Part shown: in pieces, positions 1 through 11,440 of the stretch
How positions within the stretch are numbered: position 1 is the stretch's first letter
How the letters are laid out: each line of letters begins with the position of its first letter
Origin: Diadophis punctatus similis
Taxonomy: Eukaryota; Chordata; Lepidosauria; Squamata; Dipsadidae
Reading direction: 5' to 3'
DNA: 64,000 nt
Assembly (NCBI GenBank): GCA_023053685.1
Contig: JALIGW010000021.1
Span: 11,302,329-11,366,328 of the forward strand
Position numbers and translations under genes: made by a program
Notes under the pieces: generated by a model
The model's database searches: none
Told to the model about the DNA's origin: nothing
The model's input: only the letters and a program-made list of their open reading frames with translations

Positions 1-831
1 CGGACCCCTCCTGTCTTGCTCCCCTAGAAACCCCCCCCATCAATGGTGTCCCACTTTACAAATATTAAAATCTGGTCACCTTACCATTGACTATCTTATC
101 ATGTTTTACATCCAACTAGAAGAAAATTAAAGTGCAGTCAGAAGGTAACAAGTAGCAGATTGTAGGTAGAGAAGTTTCATACAGTTTAATCTAGAGTAGA
201 AATGGACCACTTCATCAAGGGAATTTATTTATCTTTCCCCCCTCACACACACACATATACACACCTCTTGTAATAAAGAAAAAAACCCCAAGAAGTAATA
301 TAACATAACATGAATTTTATTTGTTGTTCAGCTGGGGCCTCAATAATCAGCTTTGATTTCACCTTATCACTGAAAACAAGCTGACTAAGTACACTTTTTA
401 GCCTTCTGTAAATGAGGATTTAATGATAAACTATGAAATTATATAGCATACACTTCAGTCTCTCAGATATGCTGCTTTCCTGCATACCTGCTTAATTTTT
501 AGAGGGGGATTTCCCCCCCCAAACCTTCCTCTGAGGCCCAGATGGTGAAAACTGTTATACCTGATTTAATTAAACAACTTTTGTTCCCACAACACAATTC
601 TCTTACATATCATCATCATGATGATGCTACCATTCCTACATTAGAAAGGAGACATTAGTATAGGTATAACAACTGTTTCTGTGTTAAATGTCGGGGGATT
701 ATACTGAGATTACAGGAGAAATGGAAAGCCTATGGTAAGATTTATAGACAGATTTATACCTTAGGTAAGGCATCTGTGGTCTCTTGTTTTGTTTCCAAAA
801 ATAGTGTTCATTAATTCAAAAGTGAGATCGA
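1..831. other. Unassigned AT-rich sequence
   Basis: No gene or recognised repeat seen. It holds only short simple runs, for example a CA run near 244-262. All reading frames are short. Confidence 0.5.
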
Positions 832-835
832 AAAT

Positions 836-922
<87 letters not shown>

Positions 923-1162
923 GATAGGTAGGTAAATGGTAGGTAGGTAGGTAGATTGGTAGGTAGGTAGATAGGTAGGTAGATGGGTAGATAGATAGAT
1001 AGATAGATAGATGGATGGATGGATGGATGGATGGATGGATGGATGGATGGATGGATGGATGGATAGGGATAGATAGGGATAGATTTAGATGGGGAGAGAG
1101 GGGGGTAATAGGGCATTGATAATATATAGAGAATTGATAATAGACATACATAGAGCATTGAT

Positions 1163-1228
<66 letters not shown>

Positions 1229-1296
1229 CTATCTATCTATCAATCATCTATCTTCAATCTGTCATCTATCATTCTCTATCTATCTATGTATCTATC

Positions 1297-1375
<79 letters not shown>

Positions 1376-1504
1376 ATCAATGCTATATATTATCAATTCT
1401 CTATATATTACCAATGCCCAATTACCCTCTCTCTCTCTCCATCCATCCATCCATCCATCCATCCATCCATCCATCCATCCATCCATCCATCCATCCATCC
1501 ATCC

Positions 1505-1547
<43 letters not shown>

Positions 1548-1575
1548 ATCTACATCCATCCATCTATCTATCCTC

Positions 1576-1652
<77 letters not shown>

Positions 1653-1735
1653 GGATAGATGGATGGATGGATGGATGGATGGATGGATGGATGGATGGAT
1701 GGATGGATGGATGGATGGATGGATGGATAGTTAAA
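832..1735. repeat. Compound GATA/GGAT array, palindromic (Bkm-like)
   Basis: Blocks of (GATA)n (833-922, 1165-1228, 1577-1652), (GTAG)n (925-990) and (GGAT)n (about 1010-1062 and 1650-1728) face (TATC)n and (CATC)n blocks (1226-1376, 1437-1547). The non-repeat spacer near 1093-1142 reappears inverted near 1384-1437, so part of the array is an inverted duplication centred near 1227. GATA-rich repeats of this kind are the Bkm satellite class first described in snakes and enriched on the W chromosome. Open frames here (SIYL-type repeats) are translations of the tetramer, not genes. Confidence 0.9.
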
Positions 1736-2800
1736 GATAGAGACAGACAGACAGATGCTACCTGCCTTAAGAGCCTTCCCATACCACATTCCAGTCAGAT
1801 GGCAAACTGTTCCCAGTTCTTCCTTTCAGCCTCACTTACCACAAATCTCAAATGTTCCAGGAGCTCACTATTACCACCTGACTAAGCATGGAATGCAACC
1901 TGGTAGAGGAGAGAAGGAGCAAGCAGTCCATTTCTCCGATGAAGAAACAAACCTCAGAGAAACTCCTTGGAATTTCCGCTTCAGTTCGGGTGCAGGTGTG
2001 GGACAAACAGGTTGCCTGAGTTTGTGGAGCATCTGGTGGAGTGGCTTCTGTTTTGGTTTTCGCGCCTGCAATACTCCAATACTGGTTTGCAATGGGTGTT
2101 GTATCTTTGAGGCAGATACCCAGAAATAAAGCACATGGCATCCCTTCTGTTGATGCAGACTTCTGCCAACTCCTTGTCAAAGGAATTTGTTAGAGCCTTC
2201 CGTTTAGACTGACGTTTTCATCGGAGAAAACGAAACACCATCTATAAGACAAACAAGTTCCTTGGGAGAAAAGGCCCAACGGAGCATTCAGATTGTCAAT
2301 TGACTAACCCTAATTTAAATAATTAAATTGCATGACCCATTAAACTGATACAAAGACTGACCAAATAGATTAGTTCTGTTTTCTAGGGTGTAGGATAGTA
2401 TTTTTCCCCCTTCTCTGAAGGTACAGTAAATAATTAATAGATGATGAATTTTTTATTATTTATAGAAACCCCTCTGATTTTTTACTTAATGGAAAGTAGG
2501 AAGTTCATAAATACCCTGAATTGAGATTTCATCTCTGTAGATACCAGTTTTTGGTAAATACAGCAGTCGCAATCTCATAATTCATGCTTCAGTTTTCACT
2601 AGCTATTTATTTGTTATGATATGCCCAAGAAATAATGCATGTTTTAAATTCCACCCCGTCCATTAGAATTTTTTTTTAAAAAGTCACAAAATATGCAGTC
2701 GTATCATGGAGGAAGCCATGATAAGAAAGACACATGCCATCAGACAAAGGATGAAAATGCCACCTGTATGAGTTGCATCATTACAGATATGAGATACAGT
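1736..2800. other. Unassigned single-copy-like sequence
   Basis: No coding region or recognised repeat is supported. It is mixed composition near 1750-2150 and AT-rich after about 2280. Confidence 0.4.
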
Positions 2801-2809
2801 ACATACTGT

Positions 2810-3359
2810 CGGAATGGGAAGACTCCACGTCGCTAGCTCGACGTGGCCAGCAGAGGGCGGCCTTCTCGCTGACTCCTTGCTGCCAACTCACTGCTGCCAT
2901 CTCTTTGCAGGACATCTCAACACCGTAAATTTGATATGGAGACAACTTGCTATAGGCACTGGATGGAGAGCTGGGTGGGTGAGTGGGCTGTCAGAGAAGG
3001 GTGGCGATGGGTGGGGTTGCACCAGAGGCGAGTGACCCCATTCACTTCCAGACCTCATTGCTTCCCAAAGCTGCCCTTATTTGTAGGGGAGCAGGAGCTT
3101 ACCATTTTGACACTCAATCCAACTCGCTTCCCAACTGGTGCAGCTCCGCCCATCGCTGCCCTCCTCTGACAGTCCACGTGCCCATGCGCCCAACTCTCCA
3201 TCCAGCGCCTGCAGCAAGCTGTCCTCAAAGAGAATTTACAGTGTTGAGATGTCCTGCAAAGAGATTGTGGAAATTAGTTGGCAGCAATTAGAGTCAGCGT
3301 TGGCAAGAAGACCGCCCCCTGCTGGCCATATCAAGCTAGTGGCATCGAGTCATAGACCC
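2810..3359. mobile_element. Foldback/Mutator-like non-autonomous DNA transposon
   Basis: Two arms of roughly 150 bp are inverted relative to each other (about 2810-2960 and 3210-3359). Landmarks such as GGCCAGCAG and CTTTGCAGGACATCTCAACA in the left arm recur as reverse complement in the right arm, around a unique centre. A perfect 9-bp direct repeat ACATACTGT flanks the unit (2801-2809 and 3360-3368) and looks like a target-site duplication. Long TIRs with a 9-bp duplication fit Mutator-like elements, but without a transposase the superfamily is an inference. The short open frames inside are not credible genes. Confidence 0.6.
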
Positions 3360-3409
3360 ACATACTGTATCTGTACCTTTTAAATAAAAGCAAAACCTTT
3401 GGCTTCTAC

Positions 3410-3664
3410 CAGAGGTGGGTTCCTGCCGGTTCGGACCGGTTCTATAGAACTGGTAGCGGGAATTTTCCCCCACTCACCAAACCGGCAGCGATGGCCGGCT
3501 GGACACCCCCCCAAACTGGCTCTCTCGGTGGCACCATAGGCGCCACCATCTTGTTTTTTGCTTCAACACATGCGCAGAAGCTGGGTTTTCAGTACTGCTC
3601 ATGCGCAACCACACGACACGGGGGGGAGCGCACCAGCAGCAAGGTAAGTTAGAACCCACCCCTG
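3410..3664. mobile_element. hAT-like MITE, family A
   Basis: The left end is CAGAGGTGGGTTC and the right end GAACCCACCCCTG, forming an inverted terminal repeat. A perfect 8-bp target duplication GCTTCTAC lies at 3402-3409 and 3665-3672. An 8-bp duplication with CAG...CTG ends is typical of hAT elements. The interior contains the ACCGGTT and CATGCGCAG motifs shared by many other copies in this window. Confidence 0.85.
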
Positions 3665-3672
3665 GCTTCTAC

Positions 3673-4297
3673 CAAAATTCCTTAAGTGAAACTTTCAAAT
3701 TCAAGTTGGACTGCAGATCAGGACACAACTGAATTTCTCTCTTATATGTTACCCGAACGAGTCCACTGTGAAGTAGTTGTCTCTTGAATAGAAAACATTT
3801 ATTTCTACTGCCAACTCTTTCCCTTTCACTCCATCCGCAGTTCCTCTCCTTATTTTTGTTCTAATAAAGATGCCTACACATGTCAGTACTGTAAACCCAC
3901 AGCAGAAAAGAAATTGACCCATCTGATGCATTTCTGTTCAGTGATTGCTCTCCAGGTCACAGGGCTAAATGGTCTGGCGGTTCACATAGAAACAAGTTAT
4001 TGGAGATGTAGCTTCTATTTTCACAAGTGTTCTCGAAAAAGGCATTCTCTGTTCACTTTGTATTCATGGACAGAACAACATGGGAGGAAAGTGGAAGCAA
4101 TATTGGATCATGGCTGCCTGCAATATTTCCTTGTTTTTAGTTCTCTGTGTATTTTTGAATTGTTTAAAAGTAGGTGCTTAACTTGTGAATTACTCATTTC
4201 ATTAAAAAGTGCAGAGTTTTAAAAAATGGGAAAAAATGAACTGCTTAAACACTACAATGTGAGGATTACAGGAAGACTTACAAGGTTTAAGATGCCT
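3673..4297. other. Unassigned sequence
   Basis: No gene or recognised repeat seen. A 102-codon frame at 3914-4222 has no recognisable motif. Confidence 0.4.
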
Positions 4298-4492
4298 ATG
4301 GAGATTCTCAGTCATCCAGGTCATGGTTGTCCCAAAGGTGCTTTTTCAAGAGGCAACTGGACATTCTGGTTTTTCTCTGGAGATATTTTGCTTCTCATCC
4401 AAGAAGCTTCCTGGATGAGACGCAAAAAAGTCTTCAAAGAAAAACCAGAAAGTCTAGTTGCTTCTTGAAAAAGCACCTTTGGGACAAGGTTT
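4298..4492. repeat. Foldback repeat (GTCCCAAAGGTGC family)
   Basis: The left arm (from TTGTCCCAAAGGTGC near 4327) and the right arm (ending GCACCTTTGGGACAA near 4490) are inverted copies meeting at AAGCTTC near 4405. The approximately 165-bp unit can fold into one long imperfect hairpin. Related arms occur near 6478, 17755, 47325, 47925 and 48862. The lead-in AGTCATCCAGGTCATGG is shared by several copies. I do not know the superfamily. Confidence 0.7.
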
Positions 4493-4691
4493 ATGATCGT
4501 ATTGTAGATCAAGCTTGCAAAAGTTCTTAAGACCATGAGGTATCAGTGGTGAGGCAGAGAATATTCTGTAGGAGAAGGAATGACAAAAGCTGTGATGACT
4601 CCTTTGAATGCTTCCTCTGCAGATGAAAGCTTGGAGGAAGATGAACCAGTTCTAAGCACATTAGGAGGGGAGTTGGTCTCCAAACAGCTTC

Positions 4692-4812
4692 AGAATAACA
4701 GAGTTGGAAGGGACCTTGGAGGTCTTCTAGTCCAACCCCCAGCTTGGGCAAGAAACACTATACCATTTCATACAAATAGTTGTCCAATCTCTTCTTAAAA
4801 ACCTCCAGTGTG
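4692..4812 (-). mobile_element. CR1 LINE 3' fragment
   Basis: Begins with AATAACAGAGTTGGAAGGGA, the reverse complement of the CR1 3' terminus seen in many copies here, and continues through GGAGGTCTTCTAGTCCAAC. It is short, diverged and 5' truncated. Confidence 0.8.
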
Positions 4813-5569
4813 AATTTTTCAGCCCTAAGTCTTTAATGCGACTTATTAAGTGGGTTGTCTGAATTCAGCCTGAGTGTTTTAAGACTGGAAGCGTATTTGA
4901 TGAGAAAAAAGTGAAGAGAAACTCCTGGCTTTGAATTGTCAAGAGAAGTGATTCGTTCCTTTCTCTGGTGTGTAAATATAGAACCACCGACTAATGGCTA
5001 AGAAATATACCTAAAAGGGTGTGCCATGAATCCTCCTAATCTAATGTAGTTAAACATCTGTCTGAGAGTGATTTGGCTGAAGCCCAGCTGTAGCAGGACA
5101 GCCCTGAGCTTTCGTGTGGGGAAAGCATGCAGCTACAGCCAGACAGTGATGAGGAAGAGGAACTGCCTTCTGCCCCTGATCCAAGAACATGTAGGGCAGA
5201 GGAAAGTCAGGAGCAGAGAAGGTCAGCCCGATTACTGTTGAGCTAGTACCTCTCAATGGAATTCACCAGATGTTGGCTATTTAGCACAGCAGACAGATGG
5301 AGGTGATGCTGGGAACAATGTGCTTGTTTTCTTACTGTGTGTTCTTGCCTTGAACTTCGGATCATGTCTCTTCAGCTGTTGCCTTTGTCATGGAACTTGC
5401 CTTTGCCTTGGAAACATACCTTTGCCTAGTGGATTGGACTTGCCTTTGCCTTGAGGATTAGTGTTGGCTTCATTTGAGTAGGCTGTGGAACTCATTGGGG
5501 TTGAGCTGGTGACGGCATAGCAAATTGCTGGGGAATACCAATTCAGGCTCAGAAGCCTTAATAAAGACT
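4813..5569. other. Unassigned sequence
   Basis: No gene or recognised repeat seen. Short frames lack motifs. Confidence 0.4.
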
Positions 5570-5577
5570 CCTTACAC

Positions 5578-5883
5578 AAGAGGTGGGTTTCAGAAAGTTC
5601 TGACCAGTTCTGGAGAACTGGTAGCGGAAATTTTGAGTAGTTCAGCGAACCTGTAAATGCCACCTCTGACTGGCCCCACCCCCATCTATTCTCTGCCTCC
5701 CGAGTCCCACCTGATCAGGAGGAAATGGAGATTTTGTAGTAACCTTCCCCTGGAGTGGGTAGAGAATGGAGATTTTACAGTATCCTTCCCTGCCATGCCC
5801 ACCAAGCCATGCCCACCAAGCTACACCACGCCCACCAAGCCATGCCCACAGAATCGGTAGTAAAAAATTGATTCCCATCACTA
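5578..5883. mobile_element. hAT-like MITE, family A, CCACCAAGCC subtype
   Basis: Ends AAGAGGTGGGTTTCAG and TTGATTCCCATCACTA are flanked by a perfect 8-bp duplication CCTTACAC (5570-5577 and 5884-5891). The interior has repeated CATGCCCACCAAGCC units, and a block near 5675-5710 recurs inverted in the copy at 49446-49757. Confidence 0.8.
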
Positions 5884-5891
5884 CCTTACAC

Positions 5892-6477
5892 CCATGGGTG
5901 GGTGTGTGAGTGTGAGTGTGTGCGCGCATGAATGGGGCAGCACAAAAGCTGGGGCTGGAGTTAAAAGAGGGATTAGCCTAGAATCCCTATGTAGTCACAA
6001 GTGGACTAAGTCCAACCCTCCTTGAATTCCATTGATCCTTATCTAACTCTAAGCATTTGCTAACCGTTAGCTGGGAAAATTTCTGTGCATAGGCAAGAGT
6101 AGCAATAAATCAGTTTAATTAGACCTTCACTTATGGATCTGTTCTTTTGCACCTAACATATTCTAATTGTCTACAGCATGCACCTTCAACATAACGGTCA
6201 CACAGGTCATTATAATCCATTTCTATGTTTTTTTTTTCCTTTAGCTGACTTCATTTTAGTACTCTTCTCCTGAAAATTAAACTATACATAAGAACATAAA
6301 ATTGGTCCTGCAGAATTAAGGCCAGGTCCGTCTTACTCTTAAATTTGATTCCTATGTTGGATGACTCTTGGGTATGTGCTTTTAATAGACTCTCTCTTCT
6401 ACCATTGTTCACCTTCAACTGGTACCAATCAGAGGCTATGGTGACCACTATCAAGACAAAACTAAAGGCTTAAATAT
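5892..6477. other. Unassigned sequence
   Basis: A GT-rich stretch lies at 5895-5925. Nothing else is recognised. Confidence 0.4.
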
Positions 6478-6580
6478 CCCAAAAGTGGTGTTTTTTTCCA
6501 AAGAGGCAACTGGACTTTCTGGTTTTTCTTTGAAGATGTTTTGCTTCTCATCCAAGAAGTTTCTTCAGCTCTAGAGGCTT
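6478..6580. repeat. Foldback repeat, single-arm fragment
   Basis: Carries CAACTGGACTTTCTGG and TTTTGCTTCTCATCCAAGAA, the half-arm of the family at 4298-4492. The opposite arm is missing and the SINE at 6596 lies next to the break. Confidence 0.6.
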
Positions 6581-6595
6581 AAAGAGTCCTCTTAG

Positions 6596-6837
6596 GAGCC
6601 GAGGTGGCGCAGTGGTTAAAAGCAGCACTGCGACCTTCAGCTGATTGCTAGTTCAGCAGTTCAGCTGTTCAAATCTCACCAGGCTCAAGGTTGACTCAGC
6701 CTTCCATCCTTCCGAGGTGGGTAAAATGAGGACCCAGATTGTTGGGGGCAATATGCTGAACTCTGTAAACTGCTTAGAGAGGGCTGTAAAGCACTATGAA
6801 GCGGTATATAAGTCTAAGTGCTATTGCTATTGCTATT
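6596..6837 (+). mobile_element. tRNA-derived SINE with (GCTATT)n tail
   Basis: Pol III promoter elements are visible: an A box in TGGCGCAGTGG (6605-6615) and a B box in GTTCAAATC (6667-6675). A conserved body follows (GGTTGACTCAGCCTTCCATC, GAGGACCCAGATTGTTGGGG, TTAGAGAGGGCTGTAAAGCA), ending in CTATTGCTATTGCTATT. The same family recurs at 15.8-16.9, 43.4, 46.6, 51.8, 53.7-54.1 and 59.3 kb. Confidence 0.88.
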
Positions 6838-8067
6838 AAATATTTCTTAAGCCAATTTCTTTTTCAGATAGTACCAAGATGGGAGCAAGCAAGTTAAAGT
6901 TCCCATGACAAAAGTTCTTTAGTTTCGGAAACTAATACATGAATTAGATGCTTGTAAGAGTTGGTTTAAGTGGCCTATAGGCTTGAGAAGTAAATATATA
7001 ACATAATCAAATGTTTGGAACCCAACTTATCTTAAATAAAAGCAATGTCAAACCACATGCACAATGTGGTGAAGAAAATAGGGATGCGTTCATAAATTCA
7101 AAGAAATTGAGTTTTAGTTGAGGCAACATTTACTTTTATCTTCTGAGATGGAATTTTGTGCCAACAGTTATCCCTGAAAATATCTCATATGTCAAGAGCC
7201 GAGATATTCCTTGAGTTTCCAACTTATATACTTACATTGAAAAACAGACTTTGAAAGGCTGTAATATCCCTGACAGAAATAATCCAAATGTTTGCAAACT
7301 CTAGAGATTTGGAATTACTTGTACATTCTGGCTTTCTCTTTCGGCATATTTTTGTGCGGAAATGTATTGTATATGATTTGGGTCTAAACCTCAGACTTAC
7401 TTTGATTTTATTCAAGGATTACGGCTTATCCAACTTCAAAGTTGTTATCTTGGGTTTCTAAAATTTAGAAAATATCTTGCCAAGTTCTGAGAGTATGCAG
7501 CATAATCCTAGAGCCGATATGGCCCCCCCATGAATTTTTCATCAACAAAACAGGAAGCAAACAATGCTGGAAATATAAGCAAATCTTGGAGCAAATGTTT
7601 TTGAAGATAAATGATTCATATCCAAAGCTGTTTGCTAAAGGAGGGCGGAAAAAAATCTCTCCTTAAATCAAATCATTTTAATACCTGCTTCTCCCACTAC
7701 CCCATCCAAGTTTAAACAGATGGCTAATGCAAGGGTATGCAACTTAAGTAATTCACCTAATGATTAATCTTCAATCCAATATGGGTATTGATATACTTCT
7801 GAGACTCCCTGGAAAGTTTTATAAACTTACAAATTCTGGAATTAATTCACTCCATGAGGGACCGTTTGATTTTATAAAACAGATAGAAATGGTGAAACCA
7901 CACTCAATAGATGCTGAAATAGTCGTAAGTGTGAAAAGCCACCTAGAGTAGTCCCTTGGGGAGATATACCGTAAATAAATTTAACAAATAAATGAAATAA
8001 AGAAATAAAAGTAACAGTATTGTGCGTGGGTGTGTAGGTGTATCTTAATATTCAAATGCATGCAGAC
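6838..8067. other. Unassigned AT-rich sequence
   Basis: No gene or repeat family recognised. Frames are short and without motifs. Confidence 0.4.
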
Positions 8068-8238
8068 CAGTGGTCTGTTGTACAATATTTTGCCATCGGT
8101 TTGCATATGCATGCGCTCACGTGTGTGTGTGATGCTTCTGCGCATGCGCAGAAGCATCCTGGGTGGGTGGGTGGAGCCTTCCACCACCCGCGCTACCGGT
8201 TCTAAGAACTGGTCCAAACCGGGAGCAACCCACCACTG
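8068..8238. mobile_element. hAT-like MITE, family A, short subtype
   Basis: Left end CAGTGGTCTG and right end AACCCACCACTG are terminal inverted repeats of the family. The interior has ACCGGTTCTAAGAACTGGTC and a long palindrome. No matching 8-bp duplication remains, so the insertion is old or its flank has changed. Confidence 0.7.
8131..8158. promoter_or_regulatory. 28-bp perfect palindrome with NRF1-type motif
   Basis: The 28 bases are fully self-complementary and centred on TGCGCATGCGCA (8139-8150). That core matches the published NRF1 consensus YGCGCAYGCGCR. It sits in a MITE, and a second perfect core lies in the related MITE at 18722-18733. Binding is an inference. Confidence 0.6.
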
Positions 8239-9029
8239 ATTATTGTAGACGTCAAAGCAACCAGGCTGACATCGTCTTCTCAGACTACAAAATAAAAGAA
8301 GTAAGGGGAAAACTCATAAATGAACAAGCGAGGACAGATGAAGCTCCATCCAAGGCATTCCAATCCAGAAAGTTGTCTCTGTAATGAGCAAAAAGGCTGC
8401 TTATATAAGACTGCATGCCGATGCACCTTATTTCTCCACTCATCTCTACATCCTCTTTATTTGAAATCCTGTTGACTTCCTCGAAGGGTCTGGATGCATA
8501 ATTGCCATTTAGGGACTGGGGCTCTCAAAGCTGACGCTGATTTCATATAATTCCTCCTAAGCAGCTCCGTTTCCAGTCAACGTGGTGACCTCCTGTTGAT
8601 TTTTATGTGCAACAAATGTGGATTTCCCACCGAGATTTCTTCCGACCGTCCTCCCTTTACCTTTATGTCCCACTCCAATCAAATACACCTCTGGCAGTTT
8701 ACAAGACACATAGAAAATGACTAAAGCATCCATTGTAAACTAATTAAAAGCAGCTAATCAATAAACCATAAAGTCATCAAATATAATGGACTAAAACACA
8801 CACTATCATGTTGAATCAATACACGCATTGATGGCTAATTCTAGATTGTAAATGCTCTGCGAAGCAGCTCAATGTTTAACAATTCCCTTAAAGCAATCAA
8901 AGAGCATCGAGTCAGATTTTCACTGGAAGGCTGCTGCAGAAAGCCAACACTGCTATTGAAAAAGTCATGTCCTCTGGCTGCAGAGCCTTTGGCTTCTCAG
9001 AAGTGCAACAGTGGCAATTATCAACTTGC
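8239..9029. other. Unassigned sequence
   Basis: No gene or recognised repeat seen. Confidence 0.4.
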
Positions 9030-9352
9030 ATGACATGATAGCAGTATCCCAGTATTTGTAGGGGCTGCCACAAAGAAGAGGGGGTCAGCTTATTTTCCAA
9101 AGCACCTGAAGGCAGGACAAGAAACAACGGATGGAAATTAATCAAGGAGAGAAGCAATCTGGAATTAAGGAGAAACTTCTTAACAGTGAGAACAATTAAC
9201 CAGTGGAACGACTTGCCTCCAGAAGTTGTGGGTGCTCCCATCACTGGAGGTTTTTAAGAAGAGATTGGACAGCCACCTATCTGAAAGGCTATAGGGTCTG
9301 CTGCTTGAGCAGGGGTTGGACTAGAAGACCTCCAAGGTCTCTTCCTGCTCTA
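9030..9352 (+). pseudogene. CR1 LINE ORF2 C-terminal fragment
   Basis: The frames read the CR1 RT C-terminal tail (RGD-, RNNGWKL-, LELRRNFLTVRTIN- and VFKKRLD-like motifs), followed by GGACTAGAAGACCTCCAAGG near the CR1 3' end. Small frameshifts are present. A minus-strand CR1 3' end follows within about 10 bp, so two CR1 3' ends meet tail to tail. Confidence 0.8.
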
Positions 9353-9362
9353 TCTTCTCTTA

Positions 9363-9430
9363 GAATAACAGAGTTGGAACAGTTCTTGGAGGTCTTTTAG
9401 TTCAACTCCATGCTTAGGGAGGAAACCCTA
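9363..9430 (-). mobile_element. CR1 LINE 3' end fragment, tail-to-tail with previous copy
   Basis: Starts AGAATAACAGAGTTGGAAC and continues GGAGGTCTTTTAGTTCAAC, the reverse complement of the CR1 3' end. Only about 65 bp remain. Confidence 0.75.
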
Positions 9431-9685
9431 AGTTTACCCTAAGACGTAAGTAAGTTGACTCAGACAATACACTGTACAGTATATTAAGCACTTATGTGTG
9501 ATAAAGAAAAAATGTACAAATAAAACTTACTTTTTTAAAAGCTAAGGAGTCCCCAATCTATCTACTATTGTTTTCTTATAATTTCCTAACTCTCTTTCTC
9601 TTCAAATGGAACCAACAATGTTGCTCCAGGTCCTTTGTCATAAAAACTCAATCTGCATAATATGTCAGCCACTGAACCAATAGCA

Positions 9686-10015
9686 TTCAACCTAGCTCTG
9701 ATTTTTTGATGAATGACTGCAGAAAATACGACCTCAGCAACAGAGTGATCAATGCCTGGAATGCACTACCTGACTCTGTGGTTTCTTCCCCAAACCCCCA
9801 AAACTTTAAGACTGTCCACTGTTGACCTCTCCCCGTTTCTAAGAGGTCTGTAAGGGGCATGCATAAGCGCACCACTGTGCCTACCGTCCCTGTCCTACTG
9901 TCCTATTGTCTTCTTTTATCGGTACTTTTTTTTTACTTCTGTTATGTTTATACAAACAACTACTATCCTATACATGATAGACAACTAAAAAAATAAAATA
10001 AATAAAATAAAAAAT
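9686..10015 (+). pseudogene. LINE ORF2 C-terminal fragment (WNALPD family)
   Basis: The frame reads KYDLSNRVINAWNALPDSVV, a C-terminal motif of Jockey-type LINE reverse transcriptases. A 3' UTR follows with ACCGTCCCTGTCC and an AAATAAAATAAA tail. Sister copies are at 45985-46400 and 47478-47905. It is broken by stops and 5' truncated. Confidence 0.7.
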
Positions 10016-10860
10016 AAATCTTGGGAGAAGCAATTGGGCCGTGTTCGGTTTCCTGGTGCACAGACGGTGTCGCATGAACACATGGTATGCAATTGCGGCT
10101 GCAAGCACTTGGCTGTTGAAGTGGTTACCCATGAGCCGCTGATGTAGTTTACACAAATGTGAATGGCAGTGTTAGTTTCTATATGGGTGCCTTAAGGAGC
10201 TCACAACCTAACAGTTGCTGAGGAAAGGGAAATGGGTGTGAAACTAAACAGGAAAACCATATTTATGAGATGATGATAAGATTAAAAGACTAAAGAGACA
10301 AGACTGTCAGTGATAAACAGATCAGGAACAGCTAATTTAGCCTTTCAAAGGTCTCTGAAGTCCTAAACATTGACAAGAATGGAAAGTAACACAACTTTTA
10401 ATTCTTGTCCCTTACTTTTATTATTTATTTCCCCTTCATGGCTTTGCTTCTCAAGGAATACTTGTTGGGCATTAGGATTAATTAGCTTACAAGGTACAAT
10501 TATTGCTGCAATCACATTTTTATGCTGATGAATAGCTAGGATAACTTTTATGTGTTTTGATATTATTGATCTCAGCACTGAGTTGATCGATAGCTTTACG
10601 TTAGTTGGTTTTCATTAGTATTTTGATTACTCTTGCACATGGCTTTGAGCATTGTTGGAGAACTGATTCATAGATGATCAAAATAATAACTACGATTAAA
10701 AAAATCCACTCAATAAAGATTAACAGTGTCTTTGTCAAGGCCAGTAGAAGTCATGAATCTCCGATTCAATATATATTGCTAGGAATAACTTGAAAATAAC
10801 TCAGTAGAATTCTCTTCAACAAAAGTGCTAAATAATATGAAACAGCAACCTTGGATCAAC
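10016..10860. other. Unassigned sequence
   Basis: No gene or recognised repeat seen. Confidence 0.4.
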
Positions 10861-11150
10861 AGAATAACAGAGTTGGAAGGGATCTTGGAGGTCTTCTAGT
10901 CCAACCCCCTGCCTAGGCTGGAAACCCTACATCACTTCAGATAAATGGTTGTCCAATCTCTTCTTTAAAACTCCCAGTGTTGGAGCATTCACAACTTCTG
11001 GAGGCAAGTTGTTCCACGGATTAATTGTTCTCACTGTCAGGAAATTTCTCCTTAGTTCTAGGTTGCTTCTCTCCTTGTTTAGTTTCCACCCATTGTTTTT
11101 TGTCTTGACTTCAGGTGCTTTGGAGAATAGCTTGACTTTCTCTTCTTGAC
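10861..11150 (-). mobile_element. CR1 LINE 3' fragment
   Basis: Starts AGAATAACAGAGTTGGAAGG and runs back through the C-terminal coding end; its complement encodes RRNFLTVRTINPWN- and VFKK-like motifs. It is 5' truncated near 11150. Confidence 0.85.
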
Positions 11151-11440
11151 CCTCAGAAAGATTTCAGCATTTTGCTCCTGTGCATGAAATAATGTTTACA
11201 AATCAGAACAAACATTTACTGGAAGCTGAAAGTGAAATGGTGTTGAATCTGAAAGAAAACAGACACCTTCAAACAACTTCACACTGATTAACTTATCTGC
11301 ATAATACAATTGAAATATTTAAATAAATATCTCTCCACAGCTCTATTAAGAGATAGGTTCTGCTGTCCTTAAAATGGCTTAAATCCCTTACTGATTTTGC
11401 AGGAAACGACTAACATGGATAAAATAAAAAAAATAAAAAA

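Noticed and set aside
811..1789. Several SIYL/HPS repeat proteins
   Set aside because: They are direct translations of tetranucleotide arrays.
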